Source: Ancistrus triradiatus (Eukaryota; Chordata; Actinopteri; Siluriformes; Loricariidae). Taken from it: a stretch of 64,000 nt of DNA. The stretch is from assembly GCA_025084515.1 (NCBI GenBank), contig JAJAGP010001642.1, positions 1 to 64,000 on the forward strand, in the 5' to 3' direction. How positions within the stretch are numbered: the stretch's first letter is position 1; every line of letters begins with the position of its first letter. A program made the translations under genes and the position numbers. Below the pieces are notes generated by a model that had not been told where the DNA came from, did not search any database, and saw only the letters and a program-made list of their open reading frames with translations. This document shows positions 11,433 to 21,234 of this stretch, in pieces.

Positions 11433-12371
11433 TGTCACAGGGTTGCAACAATCTTGGAAAATGACGACCCACCCAAAAACTAAATAAGAAGGTTTGGGAC
11501 CCAAGTGTGCAGTTAGCTCCAGAGGTTTTATTGAACTGAAATTAACTTAAATAAATGAAACTGAATAAAATAAATACAACTGAAATGAACAACAAACAGG
11601 AACAAGGTGAGGACGCTGTGTGTGTGTGTGTGTGTACCACAGCAGCGAATGTGTGAGCTGCACACACACATACAGAGACGTCACCAGTGAGCTAGACAGT
11701 GAAAGCGGGAACGAGAGAGAAGGAGGAGGGAATTCCCCTTCCGGCTTGCGTCAGAGCTGCGCGCACACACGCACACTCAGGCTGCGTCAGCAGCTCTGCA
11801 GACAGCAGAGCGGGGAGCGGGAAGGGCGGAGCCGCAGCGCGACCGCGTAGCGCAGAGAGAGCAAGGGAAGGGAAGCAGATGGAGTGGAGCTGCGAGCTGG
11901 GAAATAAAACAGCGCAAAAAACACTTCGCCTAACACTGTCTAAAAATCCCCTACCAAACTCACTCATGCAATCACTGCGCTACGAAATCGTATGCTCCTA
12001 TTGTGAGCGGAGATTGTCCGCTGAACCCTGCAAATAAATCCCAAAAAAGCAAAGAAACAAAAACAGGAAATAAAGGGGAGAAGTGCGGGGGCTCTAAAAG
12101 GAGCGCATCATGGTGAGACGGGCGAGGTCTCAAAGGCACGTACTGCCAGCGATTCCAAAAAGGTGGCCAAACGGGGGATCGGGGCTTAATGATGCGTGCC
12201 GGGAGTGGAGACGAATGATCCCACACTTGCTTCCACTGGCGAAGCTCTTAAATAGCCAGAGGAAGCAGGTGAGGATCATTAGCTGTAATCAGCTACCTTA
12301 CTGACGGGGCGACTGATTACAGAAGCTGCTCAACGCTGGCCACTAGCGTCGAGCCAAAGGCACCTGTGACA
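11433..12371 (-). repeat. 3' LTR of element A
   Basis: Minus strand from 12371. A TATA-like CTATTTAAGAG lies around 12246-12256. A polyadenylation signal AATAAA (11532-11527) comes just before the family motif TCTGGAGCTAACTGCA, and the LTR ends at TGTGACA. It differs from the other LTR by scattered substitutions, by about 19 extra bases near 11780-11800, by a longer TG run (11619-11637) and by lacking 24 bases near the U3 end. The differences suggest an old but not ancient insertion. Confidence 0.85.
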
Positions 12372-12390
12372 GTACCCCCCCCCCAAAGGG
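12372..12390 (-). promoter_or_regulatory. Polypurine tract of element A
   Basis: The minus strand reads CCCTTTGGGGGGGGGGTAC immediately before the 3' LTR, the expected place for the plus-strand primer. Element C has a matching tract (minus strand CCCCTTGGGGGGTACT) at the same spot, 51286-51300. Confidence 0.7.
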
Positions 12391-12406
12391 CGTCATCCCG
12401 ACGCCC

Positions 12407-13126
12407 TTAAGAGTCCCTCCAGGAGCCTCTGGCTTGCCAGACGCGCTCGGGGTTGAGCGTCTGGCGAGTGGGGAGACCCTGGTAGGCAGGGCAAATCCCC
12501 AACAAGGGACTGGACGGGATGGGAGGCCAGGTTATGACAGGCCTGGCACCTGTATCGGGCTTAGGGACCAGACTAGCGGCTCTAGGGCCGAGACGGACCA
12601 CTGGCGACTGAGGGGCGAAACTCAGCTCCCCAGAGGCGGAGACCAGCGGTTCAGGCATGGAGCTAGATGCCAACGGCCCCACAACGGCAACCGTCGGCAG
12701 GGAGGCAAAGCTTGGTGCTGCTGGCGGCTCAGGGGTCGAGGTCCGCGACTCAAGGACGGAGCTCAGCGGCTCAGGGATGGAGCTCGACACTGGCGGAAAA
12801 GAAGCCAGAACCGACCCGCTGAGACCGACAAAAAGGCAAAAAAGACCTGACAAAAAATACCTGGCCAGCCGCATGGACGCCAAGGACCTCAGAGAAAGAG
12901 TCAACAGAGGTGACCAAGGCAGAGTGGGGGCCGGTCCCAGTGACTGAGATGTAGGGATCAGGGCCAGAGATCGTGGCGCTGGAGTCGGAACCATTGATTG
13001 CGGCGCAGGAATCGGTCGTGACTGAGGCACGGGGATCGAGGCCACTGATAGCAGCATAGGAATCAGTCTTTGTGACCGGGGTGCGGGGATTGACCTATGC
13101 AACCAAGGCACAGGGGTCGGTGGCAA
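12407..13126 (-). CDS. Pro/Ser-rich repeat ORF of element A (function unknown)
   Basis: An uninterrupted 239-codon minus-strand frame beside the 3' LTR, with an ATG at 13126. The upstream array probably belonged to the same frame before frameshifts. The N-terminal part is degenerate repeats of the PVPQSRPIPAPQS type, about 18 residues per unit. The middle carries SSSMPEPLVSASGELSF-type units. The tail reads PPIPSSPLLGICPAYQGLPT then LNPERVW. Elements B and C end in similar tails (PLLFSPFFKVFPAYWHL; LPFSPYLKVVPTYWRLPG). A central hydrophobic stretch near residues 90-110 (ARYFLSGLFCLFVGLSGSVL) could be a membrane segment or a chance indel product. The frame may be a separate 3' ORF or the C-terminal end of a lost pol; I do not recognise it. 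Confidence 0.5.
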   Translation of the reverse strand: MPPTPVPWLHRSIPAPRSQRLIPMLLSVASIPVPQSRPIPAPQSMVPTPAPRSLALIPTSQSLGPAPTLPWSPLLTLSLRSLASMRLARYFLSGLFCLFVGLSGSVLASFPPVSSSIPEPLSSVLESRTSTPEPPAAPSFASLPTVAVVGPLASSSMPEPLVSASGELSFAPQSPVVRLGPRAASLVPKPDTGARPVITWPPIPSSPLLGICPAYQGLPTRQTLNPERVWQARGSWRDS

Positions 13127-13280
13127 CGACCGGTGTGCAAAATACCTAGGCGTGGAGCTTTAATGCTCAGATGTGGGGGTAGGTGGCGCAATGGGCTCCT
13201 GTACGGGGCCAGGTGGTGCTAAAAGTCCAACCGTGGAGTCTTGCTGCTCAAACACGGGACCAACTTGCGTGGCAGACCCA

Positions 13281-14020
13281 GGTACAGGGCCAGGGGGCGC
13301 CAAACGCTCTGGCACGGGGTCTGACTGCCCTGGTGCGGAGCTTGAGTGCACGACGAGCCCAAGTTCAAAGCTGGGGGGTGCTGTGCGCTCACTCTGCCAG
13401 CTTGACCGTTCAATGCGGTCGTGAACGAGGCTAGGTGGCGCAAAAGGCTCTGGCATGGGGTTTGACTGCCAGGTGCAGAGCTTGAGTACGCGACAAGCCC
13501 AAGTTCAAAGCTGGGGGGCGCTGTGCGCTCACTCTGCCAGCTCGAGCGTTAAATGCGCTCGTGAATGGGGCTAGGTGGCGCTAAAACCTCTGGCATGGGG
13601 TCTGACTGCCCAGGTGCAGAGCTAGAGTACGCGACGAGCCCAAGTTCAAAGCTGGGGTGCGCTGTGCGCTCGTTCTGCCAGCTCGAGCGTTCAATGCGCT
13701 CGTGAACAAGACTAGGTGGCGCTAAAGGCCTGGCATGGGGTCTGAACTGCCCAGGTGCAGAGCTAGAGTACGCGACGAGCCCAGTTCAAATCTGGGGTGC
13801 GCTGTGCGCTCGTTCTGCCAGCTCGAGCGTTCAATGCGCTCGTGAACAAGACTAGGTGGCGCTAAAGGCTCTGGCATGGGGTCTGACTGCCCAGGTGCGG
13901 AGCTTGAGTGCGCGACAAGCCCAGGTTCAAGCTGGGGGGCGCTGTGCGCTCGCTCAGCCAGCTTGAGCGTGTAGTACGCTGGTGACATGGGGCTAGGTGG
14001 CGCTATAGACCCTGGCATGG
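13281..14020 (-). repeat. 141 bp tandem array (47-codon unit) in element A
   Basis: Just over five units. Their GTGAAC-type starts lie at 13421, 13561, 13702, 13842 and, diverged, 13981, giving spacings of 139-141 bp. A full unit is 47 codons. The minus-strand translation repeats PMPEPLAPPSLVHERIERSS, then WQ.ERTAPP.FELG and SSSAPGQSD. Single-base indels shift the frame between units, so several frames carry the motif. A related half unit lies at 13190-13280, and 54 bp-type units occupy 12950-13150. Confidence 0.9.
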
Positions 14021-14032
14021 GAACCAGGTGGA

Positions 14033-15262
14033 CTTAAGTCAGATCAAGTTCAATCAGATTTATTTATATAAAACGCTTTTTAACAATGGAGCATTGTCCC
14101 TCAAAGCAACTTTACAAGTTTAGATTATCTCCTAATAACTACGTCCAATCCCAAATGAGCAAACCTAGGGCGACAGTGGCAAGGAAAAACTCCCTAGTTT
14201 TCTAGGAAGAAACCTTGGGAGCTTGGAGGACCAAGACTCAAAAAGGGACCCAACCTCCTTGGGCGGCGTAGATGTTAAATCTAAGAGCGAACTAAAGTCA
14301 TGGAGTCAAAGTTCGAATAGAATGTGAAGTATGCACATCGACATTAAGTGGCCGGAGTATGATGATAAATCTAAGAGCGAAACTATACAGTCATGAGAGT
14401 CAAAGTTCGAAATAAATGTGAAGTATTCACATCGACATTAAGTGGCCCGGGTATGATGATAAATCTAAGAGCGAAACTAAGTCATGGAGTCATGGTCGAA
14501 TAAAATGTGGAATTATGCACAGAGTTGGAGCTCCATCAGATGAACATCATGTGTGGGCCGGAACTGGCCAGAACACCAGCTTGGAGAGGAAAGCAGAAAA
14601 TGTAATTAGTTATTGATTAAGAGCACAGTGTTTATTAACAATCACTGATGCCATGTCAATCACTGATGCAAGTGTAGCATGAGACCCCGCAAGCATTAGC
14701 TATAGCAGCATAGCTAGAAAGCTAGAAAAGAGGAGAACTGGAAGAAAACACAGCCAAGAGGGATCACATGAGACATTGGCAAACCCCACGAGCGCAGAAG
14801 ACAGCCAACCCAACGTCTCTGATCAACCATAAGACTCTTTGACTATGAACCCCAGCTCTGCCCTTATTCTAAGGCAAGGTTGCATGAGTCAAGATCACGA
14901 GGACCGAAGCCTAGTTCAGCCAGAACCGCCCACCCCGACACTCCCGGCCAAGCGGACAAGGCAGGCAGGCCAGACATGACTCCAGGACTCCGGCCTCAGC
15001 AACCCAAAGCCATGCAACCTGGGTCTAAATCTAGTCAAAAGCCTGCGTAAATAAGTATGTCCCTTTAGCCTAGACTTAAAACTTTGGAGGGTGTCTGAAT
15101 CTCGAACGAAAGTGGGAAGTTTATTCCATAGTTGGGGGGCCATGTATGAGAAAGCCTTTTCCCCCTGCTGTGACTTTTTTTAATTCTAGGAACTAAAAGA
15201 AGTCCTGCACCCTGCGAACGAAGTAGACGAGTTTGGATTGTAAACTAAACTCTAAGAGGTCA
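14033..15262 (-). mobile_element. LINE 3' end (family LA), copy 2, inside element A
   Basis: The plus strand opens AAGTCAGATCAAGTTCAATC and repeats the wording of 5061-5450 (AAGGAAAAACTCCCTAG, GAAACCTTGGGAGCTTGG). Further along, the minus strand encodes MAPQLWNKLPTFVRDSDTLQ then SFKSRLKGHTYL (15143-15040), the type of C-terminus found in L2/CR1-like LINE polyproteins. This identifies LA as a LINE 3' end. It separates the gag remnant from the repeat ORF of element A and is most simply a later insertion. Confidence 0.65.
14271..14520. repeat. About 92 bp tandem triplication within the LINE fragment
   Basis: The phrase GATGATAAATCTAAGAGCGA recurs at 14271, 14361 and 14455 (spacings 90 and 94), followed each time by AGTTCGAA- or GGTCGAA-type text and, in the first two, GCACATCGACATTAAGTGG or close variants. 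The copy at 5061-5450 has a single unit. Confidence 0.85.
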
Positions 15263-15263
15263 C

Positions 15264-15774
15264 TCAGATTAAAGCCGTAAAGAATACTATCCGCCCTCTT
15301 CCTCGCACACTGATCGAGGCGGGTCTCCGCCAATCTGGCCAGCTCGATTCAGGTGGGTCAATGGAAGAGGCAGGTGGGAGGAAGCACAGCTCAATGTCCA
15401 CGTCATAATTGAGCCCTGATCTAAAGGGCTCCATGAGGGCCGGTCCCTGCAGGCCGCTCTGTGTGGCTAGGGTGCGAAATTCAGTCCACATATTCCTGTA
15501 CCCCCCGGAAACCTTGAGTGATCTCGAATATATTCGATAGGTTCGGGGTCAGGAATAAGTGGCTGAAGGGTCAAAAACAGGCTATGCCGCACTGTAGTGC
15601 GGTTTGAACCCTGCGTGGATGCCGACGGCGATGGCGGCGAGGGCTGGGCAAAGTGGGAGGGTCAGGATGAGAAAAAACCCTCCGCATGAGGATAAGAAAA
15701 ATTCTCAGCCTGAGGATAAGAAAAATACTCAGCTTCCCAGATGGGAAAACCATCAGTGACATGGCCAGTGTCAC
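15264..15774 (-). pseudogene. gypsy-type gag remnant of element A
   Basis: The minus-strand frame at 15491-15264 reads MWTEFRTLATQSGLQGPALM followed by PFRSGLNYDVDIEL, the Retrotrans_gag pattern (EFRTLA.QSGW..PAL...F..GLN). The frame at 15774-15571 upstream contains basic and proline-rich text and may be the gag N-terminus. Two frames and a stop separate the parts. Gag would form the particle of an active relative. The remnant sits just inside the 5' LTR, as expected, and is cut on its 3' side by the LINE fragment. Confidence 0.65.
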
Positions 15775-15893
15775 TGAACTGCCCCCAAAAAGCCAGCCGT
15801 GACCCGGGTAGCGAAACCCGCCATCTACGCATCTGGGACCTCCATATTGGAGGTCCAGGAGCTAACGCTGGGGCCCTGGCTGGTGGATCATTC

Positions 15894-16821
15894 TGTCACA
15901 GGGTTGCGCCATCTTTGAAAATGACGAACCCCAAAAACTAAATAAGAAGGATTGGGGACCCAAAGTGCAGTTTTTAGCTCCAGATGGTTTTATTGAACTG
16001 AAATTAACTTAAATAAATGAAACTGAATAAAATAAATACAACTGAATGAACAAACAAACAGGAATAAGGTGAGACTCTGTGTGTGTGTGTACCACAGCAG
16101 CGAATGTGTGAGCTGCACACACACACACAGAGACGTCACCAGCGCGCTAGAAAGTGAAAGCGGGAACGAGAGAGAAGGAGGAGGGAATTCCCCCTCCCGG
16201 CTTGCGTCAGAGCTGCGCGCACACACGCACACTCAGACAAGCAGAGCGGGGAGCGGGAAGGGCGGAGCCGCAGCGCGACCGTGTAGCACAGAGAGAGCGA
16301 GGGAAGGGAAGCAGACAGAGTGGAGCTGCGAGCTGGGAAATAAAACAGCGCAAAAAACACTTCGCCTACACTGTCTAAAAATTCCCTACCAAACTCACCT
16401 CACGCATCACTGCACTACGAAATCGTACGCTCCTATCCGAGCGGAGATTGTCCGCTGAATCCTGCAAATAAATAAAAGCGAAGAAACAAAAACAGGAAAT
16501 AAAGGGGAGAAGCGTGGGGGCTCTAAAAGGAGCGGATGGTGAGACGGGCGAGGTCTCAAAGGCACGTACTGCCAGCGATTCTCAAAAAGGCGGCCAAACG
16601 GGGATCGGGGCTTACGATGCGTGCCGGGAGTGGAGACGAATGATCCCACACTTGCTTCCACAGGCGAAGCTCTTAAATAGCCAGAGGAAGCAGGTGAGGA
16701 TCATTAGCTGTAATTAGCCGCCTTACTGATGGGGCGATTGATTACAGAAGCTGCCACAGATGCCGCCGGCAAAAGCAGCTCAACGCTGGCCACTAGCGTC
16801 GAGCCGGAGGCACCTGTGACA
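15894..16821 (-). repeat. 5' LTR of element A
   Basis: Partner of 11433-12371, same ends and order. The TATA-like box is at 16671-16680 (plus-strand TCTTAAATAG) and the polyadenylation signal at 15994-15989. Its minus-strand 3' end forms the family hairpin (GGGTTCGTC paired with GGCGCAACCC). It carries a 24-base segment (about 16755-16780) missing from the other LTR. Confidence 0.85.
16668..16682 (-). promoter_or_regulatory. TATA-like box in 5' LTR of element A
   Basis: Minus strand GGCTATTTAAGAGCT. The same box is in the other LTR. TATA-like boxes also occur in the G2 LTRs at 9566 (CATATAAATG) and 20307 (CTTATAAGC) and in the G1 LTRs. Confidence 0.5.
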
Positions 16822-16890
16822 TGGACAGTTTGATTTCAGAGAAGTTTGATTTACTTGGAGTTATATTGTGTTGTTTAAGTGTTCCCTTTA

Positions 16891-16893
<3 letters not shown>

Positions 16894-16929
<36 letters not shown>
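16894..16929. repeat. (TA)18 microsatellite at the end of F2
   Basis: Begins where the F2 terminal repeat (CCCTTTAGTG) stops and continues into ACACACA. Confidence 0.95.
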
Positions 16930-16935
<6 letters not shown>

Positions 16936-17640
16936 GGCGCTACACTATAATTGTATTTCCATCTGGATCAGCAATGCCAGTGTCTCCTTCATCCCCTGAA
17001 TGATCTAATTATTTTAGTTCTCTCTGTGTAGCAGGTGTCACATCTTTTGCACTGTCGCTTGCAGTATTGACAGTGAATTCAGAAAGCATTCACACATTTT
17101 AGTTTTTTTTGCACACTTTAATGCGTTGCAGGTTGAATTTTATATGGATAATATTTACATTTTTGGCCACTGATCTACATTCAATAATCTATAACTACAG
17201 ATGTATATTTTCATATATTTCATATTTCAAGAAACTCTCTTTCATTTACATAAGAAGTCAGACCATTAAATCAATACATCATAGAAGCCCCACTGATAGC
17301 TCTTTCTTTGACTCTTCTTGGGTTAATATCTAAACATTTTGTACCATGAATTTGGGCAGTTCTTTCTGTTAGATCCTCTCAAGCTCCAGCAGACTGGTTG
17401 GTTACTTGGTCACAGTCCTGACCAGAGGCCTTTTTGTACAGATATCAGTTGCCACTGGATGTCCAACTGTATCCCTAACCCTAACCTTAACATTATACAT
17501 GCAAGGCCACTGTGTTCCTTTGAGCATTAAAGCTTTAGAAAGGTTCTATACATCTGCCTAAATTGATGCCTGCCACAACGTTTACGGAGAGTTCCTGGGA
17601 GTTTCCTGTTGTATGTCCTGACATGCAGTGTGAATCATAC

Positions 17641-17642
<2 letters not shown>
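16930..17642. other. Intergenic DNA
   Basis: No gene recognised. Holds a short telomere-like CCCTAACCCTAACC at about 17471-17485, too short to be a telomeric array. Confidence 0.4.
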
Positions 17643-17671
<29 letters not shown>

Positions 17672-17688
17672 CTATATAATATATATAT

Positions 17689-17739
<51 letters not shown>

Positions 17740-17746
17740 TATAAAG
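17643..17746. repeat. Interrupted (TA)n microsatellite
   Basis: About 100 bases of TA with small breaks (ACTATATAAT, ACATATATAC). Confidence 0.95.
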
Positions 17747-19779
17747 TGTGTGCCTTGTCATACTTTATCCATTCGAATTTAATTTGTCACAGCTTGGACA
17801 CCAGTCAAGTTTAGGAGATATCCCAGGCATAATTACAGGAAACAACAGCACCATGTATTAGTCTATTATTATTATTAAAACATGTTTGGATTATTAAATG
17901 TAGATTCATGAAAAAATCCCATTTGTATTCATGTAAAATTAAACCTATAACAAACAGTATGCAAAAGTTGATGGGGTCTCAGTACTTGGGCTACAACTAG
18001 CATCCCAATATTAAACACTTCTCAAAAATAAAGTGAGTATATACAAAAAAAGTTAGTATCAGAAGAAGTTAAGCCCACTGTTATACTGATATATATATAT
18101 ATATGATAGGAGTTTTAAAACACTGTTCACTGTTCACACTGTTCACTCACTGTTGACTGTATTAGAGACATTCACCTTATTGCTCAGAGACAGTAGCTCA
18201 TCTGTTGGTGCACAGTTTCTGTTAGTCATACTGCAATTCTTGGAATCTGTAGGCACAGGATGCTGCCAACAGGATGCATCAGGATATTAATGTGGTAATG
18301 CTGTGGAAATGCATGGTGCCACGTTCGTTTTTAACACATTTAATACGTGTTTTTTTCATGTGAGCATGTTATAGCTGATAACATCCTGAGAAACATAACC
18401 CAGCTGAAAATACCTGACAGCAATTCTGATACAACTGGAGAAAAACTGGGATTAACTGACTGGGATAATTGGGACTATTTCTGGCCATTCAAGTTTCAGT
18501 TGCTCATTGTTATAATCAGGCTAATAGTGTAAGCTGTGATTGTACAAATGGTCCTTGCTTAAACCTTATTTTATTTGGAGCATCTCTTATCTGCAGACAT
18601 ACCTAGATGAACTTGAACCTTGTTCAGGTTGAATTCAGTATGAGCCTGGATTCAGTTATTATAGAAAGCTATAGGCAGCAAGTAGGATACAATGTGTGCA
18701 TTAGTATTATGAACTCAGCAGCTTACTCTCAACTCTGACTCTCTGCCAATAATTAAAGGCATGTATCAAAACAACAGGAAATGCATGTTGTGGTGGTAGA
18801 AGCATTTAGATCTCTCACAGATCTCCTTAATGCTCAGCAGCAATCGATATCCTTTTAAAAACAAATGGACGTCTCTGAAAGCCCAGATGGCCATTTTCCT
18901 AATTATAAATCCGGGTGGATTTTCATCTTCTTCTTGACAAATCTGCTTGGCTATAATTTTTAAGCAAACAAACAAAGTGCTGAACATCCTTCATTGTTTC
19001 ATTTTGTAAAACTAAAATGCAGGAAAAGTGATCAGACGTGTAGAAGAGCCAAGTACGAGTTAACATAAAATGTTAAGGCTCAAGGATTATTAAATGTAAA
19101 AAAAAAAAATATATAAAATACTCTCATGCAGTGCATTACACACATTACACACAGCTTTCATAATTTATAGAGTTGTTGTTTTTTTTTTTAATCTGGCAAA
19201 GCACGTTTTAGGTAGCATTAATAATCTATAAGTGAAAAGTAAATACTGAAGGTGGGACTAGTAAAACAGGGGACTAATGGTATATTTATTGGAGCTACAT
19301 AGAATTTCAGACCCATAAAGTAATCTAAAAATCATTATATACTTGTTTACATCTTTATTTTATTTTATTAGATCGTTTTAATTCAATTTTAAAATATATA
19401 AGTTTTTTGCTTAATTTTAGTATTATTTTAATATTCATAGTGTATTTATGTACTTTTGTTAGCTATAACCTTGCATAGATTTACATTTAGAACAAGCAGT
19501 GATGATAAGATTGATAGGGATTGTGATTATAATGATGATGATATCAAAACCATTTAGTGCAAACAGAAGAATGATTTAAATTCACGTATAATAATGTATG
19601 TAAGACTAGGTAAAGCTCTCATCTGTGAAATAACATAGTGCATATAATGATCTGCTTGCTAAATAGGTTTCTGCAGTTAGTATTCATAGACTATGCCTGT
19701 CCAAATCACTTAAAATGACATTTGAATTTTAATTATTTAAAATACTAAGTAGGTGGCACAGCAGTCTAATATGCTAGCC
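17747..19779. other. AT-rich intergenic DNA
   Basis: Short (TA)8 at 18089-18104 and a CACTGTTCACTGTTCA-type direct repeat at 18121-18155. No coding signal recognised. Confidence 0.4.
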
Positions 19780-20138
19780 CAACAACATGGAGAACGTATT
19801 CCTCTGTACAGAGGAATGGGCTAAAATTCCTCCAAGCCGGTGTGCAGGACTGATCAACACTTACAGGAAACGTTTAGTTGTAGTTATTGCTTCACAGGGG
19901 GGTCACACCAGATACTGAAAGCAAAGGTTCACATACTTTTGCCACTCACTAATATGTAATATTGGATCATTTTCCTAAATAAATAAATGACCACGTATAA
20001 TATTTTTGTCTCATTTGTTTAACTGGGTTCTCTTTATCTACTTTTAAGACTTGTGTGAAAATCTGATGAGATGACGTTTTAGGTCATATTTATGCAGAAA
20101 TCTAGAAAATTGTAAAGGGTTCACAAACTTTCAAGCAC

Positions 20139-20141
<3 letters not shown>
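19780..20141 (+). mobile_element. Tc1/mariner F1, copy 2 (3' end only)
   Basis: Holds the transposase C-terminus (GGAATGGGCTAAAATTCCTC), the GTTCACATACTTTTGCCACT segment and the right terminal repeat up to TTTCAAGCACCACTA. The left part is absent. The end grades into the TA array at 20142. Confidence 0.85.

Positions 20142-20212
<71 letters not shown>
20142..20212. repeat. (TA)35 microsatellite
   Basis: 71 bases of TA, then T9. It starts within the last bases of the F1 terminal repeat. Confidence 0.97.
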
Positions 20213-20220
<8 letters not shown>

Positions 20221-20306
20221 CAATTGTATCTATTATCACATTTTAAAACATTAATATTAATTTAGCTAAGTAACAATAGAAATCTACATTTAACTGTTTG
20301 TAAGTG

Positions 20307-21234
20307 TGTAAGGGATCACTCTTTGGCCAGGAGTTTTCCCGGCTTGACGGCGTGAGCTGCAGCAGCAAGATCGCGCATGCGTCAGCCTTTCGCGGGCATT
20401 CCGTGGGTAAGTGGCAACACCCGCGGGTGAGCCCTTATAAGCACACCTTTTGGGCTCACTCGCCGTCGCTGCATCGCCATTCGCCCTGCGTTTTTCATGC
20501 ACACCCACAGGCTTCCTCAATGCACCCGGCTAGACGCACACAAGCACTCGTTGCTGCCTGCATATCTGACGGCTTTCTTTTGTTTCTTTCTCTATTTCAT
20601 TTCTTTGGACAGGGATAAAGGTACATTCTGGGGTTATCAAGACCCTCAGACGGGGGCTGCCAGGAGGCAGCTTGGTAAGCTAGGGCCCTAGATAGGGTAG
20701 GATCAGATCTTTTGTTTATTTTTTATTTTGTTCATTTACTGAGCTGCTCTGGTAGCTCTGAGCCTTTAACCCGCTGTCTTTTCTCACGCCGTCGCCCCCC
20801 CTTGCCACAATCGGGTGAATTTTGTCCCCAATCGCGCGCGAAAAAGACGCTGAGTGTCTCACCCGTCCTCTTCCTTTTCCTGTGGCCATACCGCTCTCCC
20901 GCGGCTGCGTTTGAACCGCAGTTGAACGGCACGAGCTCATGGAAGCTCCGGTCGGGCTTCTGCGCACTGCGCATGCGCAGATCCCGAACCGCCGATTGCG
21001 CAACTGGAGGCACGCCGTAAGCGTGCTGTGAATAGCAGTACTTTACGCTTATGGCATGCAGTTTCCTTTATTTAGTTTTATTTCTTTCTTTATACCTTTG
21101 ATTTTATTTTATTTTATTTATTTAATTTCATTTCAGTTATCAATAGCAACTGGAGCTATCTGCACTTGGGTCCCAATCTGTTTATATTTTATTTTATATG
21201 GTTCATCATAGTTTTTAAATGGCGAACCATAACA
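20307..21234 (+). repeat. 5' LTR of element B
   Basis: Starts TGTAAGGGATCACTCTTTGG. It has TATA-like CCCTTATAAGCAC (about 20432), the family motif GATAAAGGTACATT (20613-20626), a hairpin with arms GCCGTAAGCG and CGCTTATGGC (about 21012-21057), the block AACTGGAGCTATCTGCACTT (about 21150) and the end GGCGAACCATAACA. The last 236 bases recur at 21876-22117. Confidence 0.8.
20968..20979. promoter_or_regulatory. NRF1-type palindrome in LTR of element B
   Basis: TGCGCATGCGCA is a perfect palindrome matching the known NRF1 consensus. A related GCGCATGCGTC lies at 20373. Binding is inferred only. Confidence 0.4.

Larger units (their letters stand above)
11433..16821 (-). mobile_element. LTR retrotransposon element A, gypsy-like (family G2), non-autonomous
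   Basis: Two direct LTRs of 939 and 928 bp, each starting TGTCACAG and ending CTGTGACA, flank a 3.5 kb interior. Transcription would run on the minus strand. The G-tract (12385-12372) sits just before the left LTR, as a polypurine tract should, and a gag-like frame lies just inside the right LTR. Order in the sense direction is 5' LTR, leader, gag remnant, an inserted LINE 3' end, a 141 bp tandem array, a Pro/Ser-rich ORF, G-tract, 3' LTR. No protease, reverse transcriptase or integrase is seen. A primer-binding site is not evident. Confidence 0.8.
10479..16893 (-). mobile_element. Tc1/mariner element F2, split by LTR element A
   Basis: Two minus-strand pieces, 11432-10479 (5' untranslated region and transposase) and 16893-16822 (terminal repeat, containing AACACTTAAACAACACAAT and CAAACTGTCCA), flank element A. 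Together they read as one Tc1-like element into which A inserted. About 35 bases expected at the junction are not seen, and no target-site duplication is found. The outer end runs into a TA array at 16894. The 3' third is lost at 10479, where the element meets the truncated F1 copy. Confidence 0.75.

Noticed and set aside
12434..12947. Plus-strand frames of 96-138 codons opposite the Pro/Ser-rich ORF
   Set aside because: Shadow frames caused by GC-rich repeats; the minus-strand frame is longer and shares motifs with elements B and C.
17471..17485. CCCTAACCCTAACC telomere-like repeat
   Set aside because: Only about two and a half units; not an interstitial telomere array.
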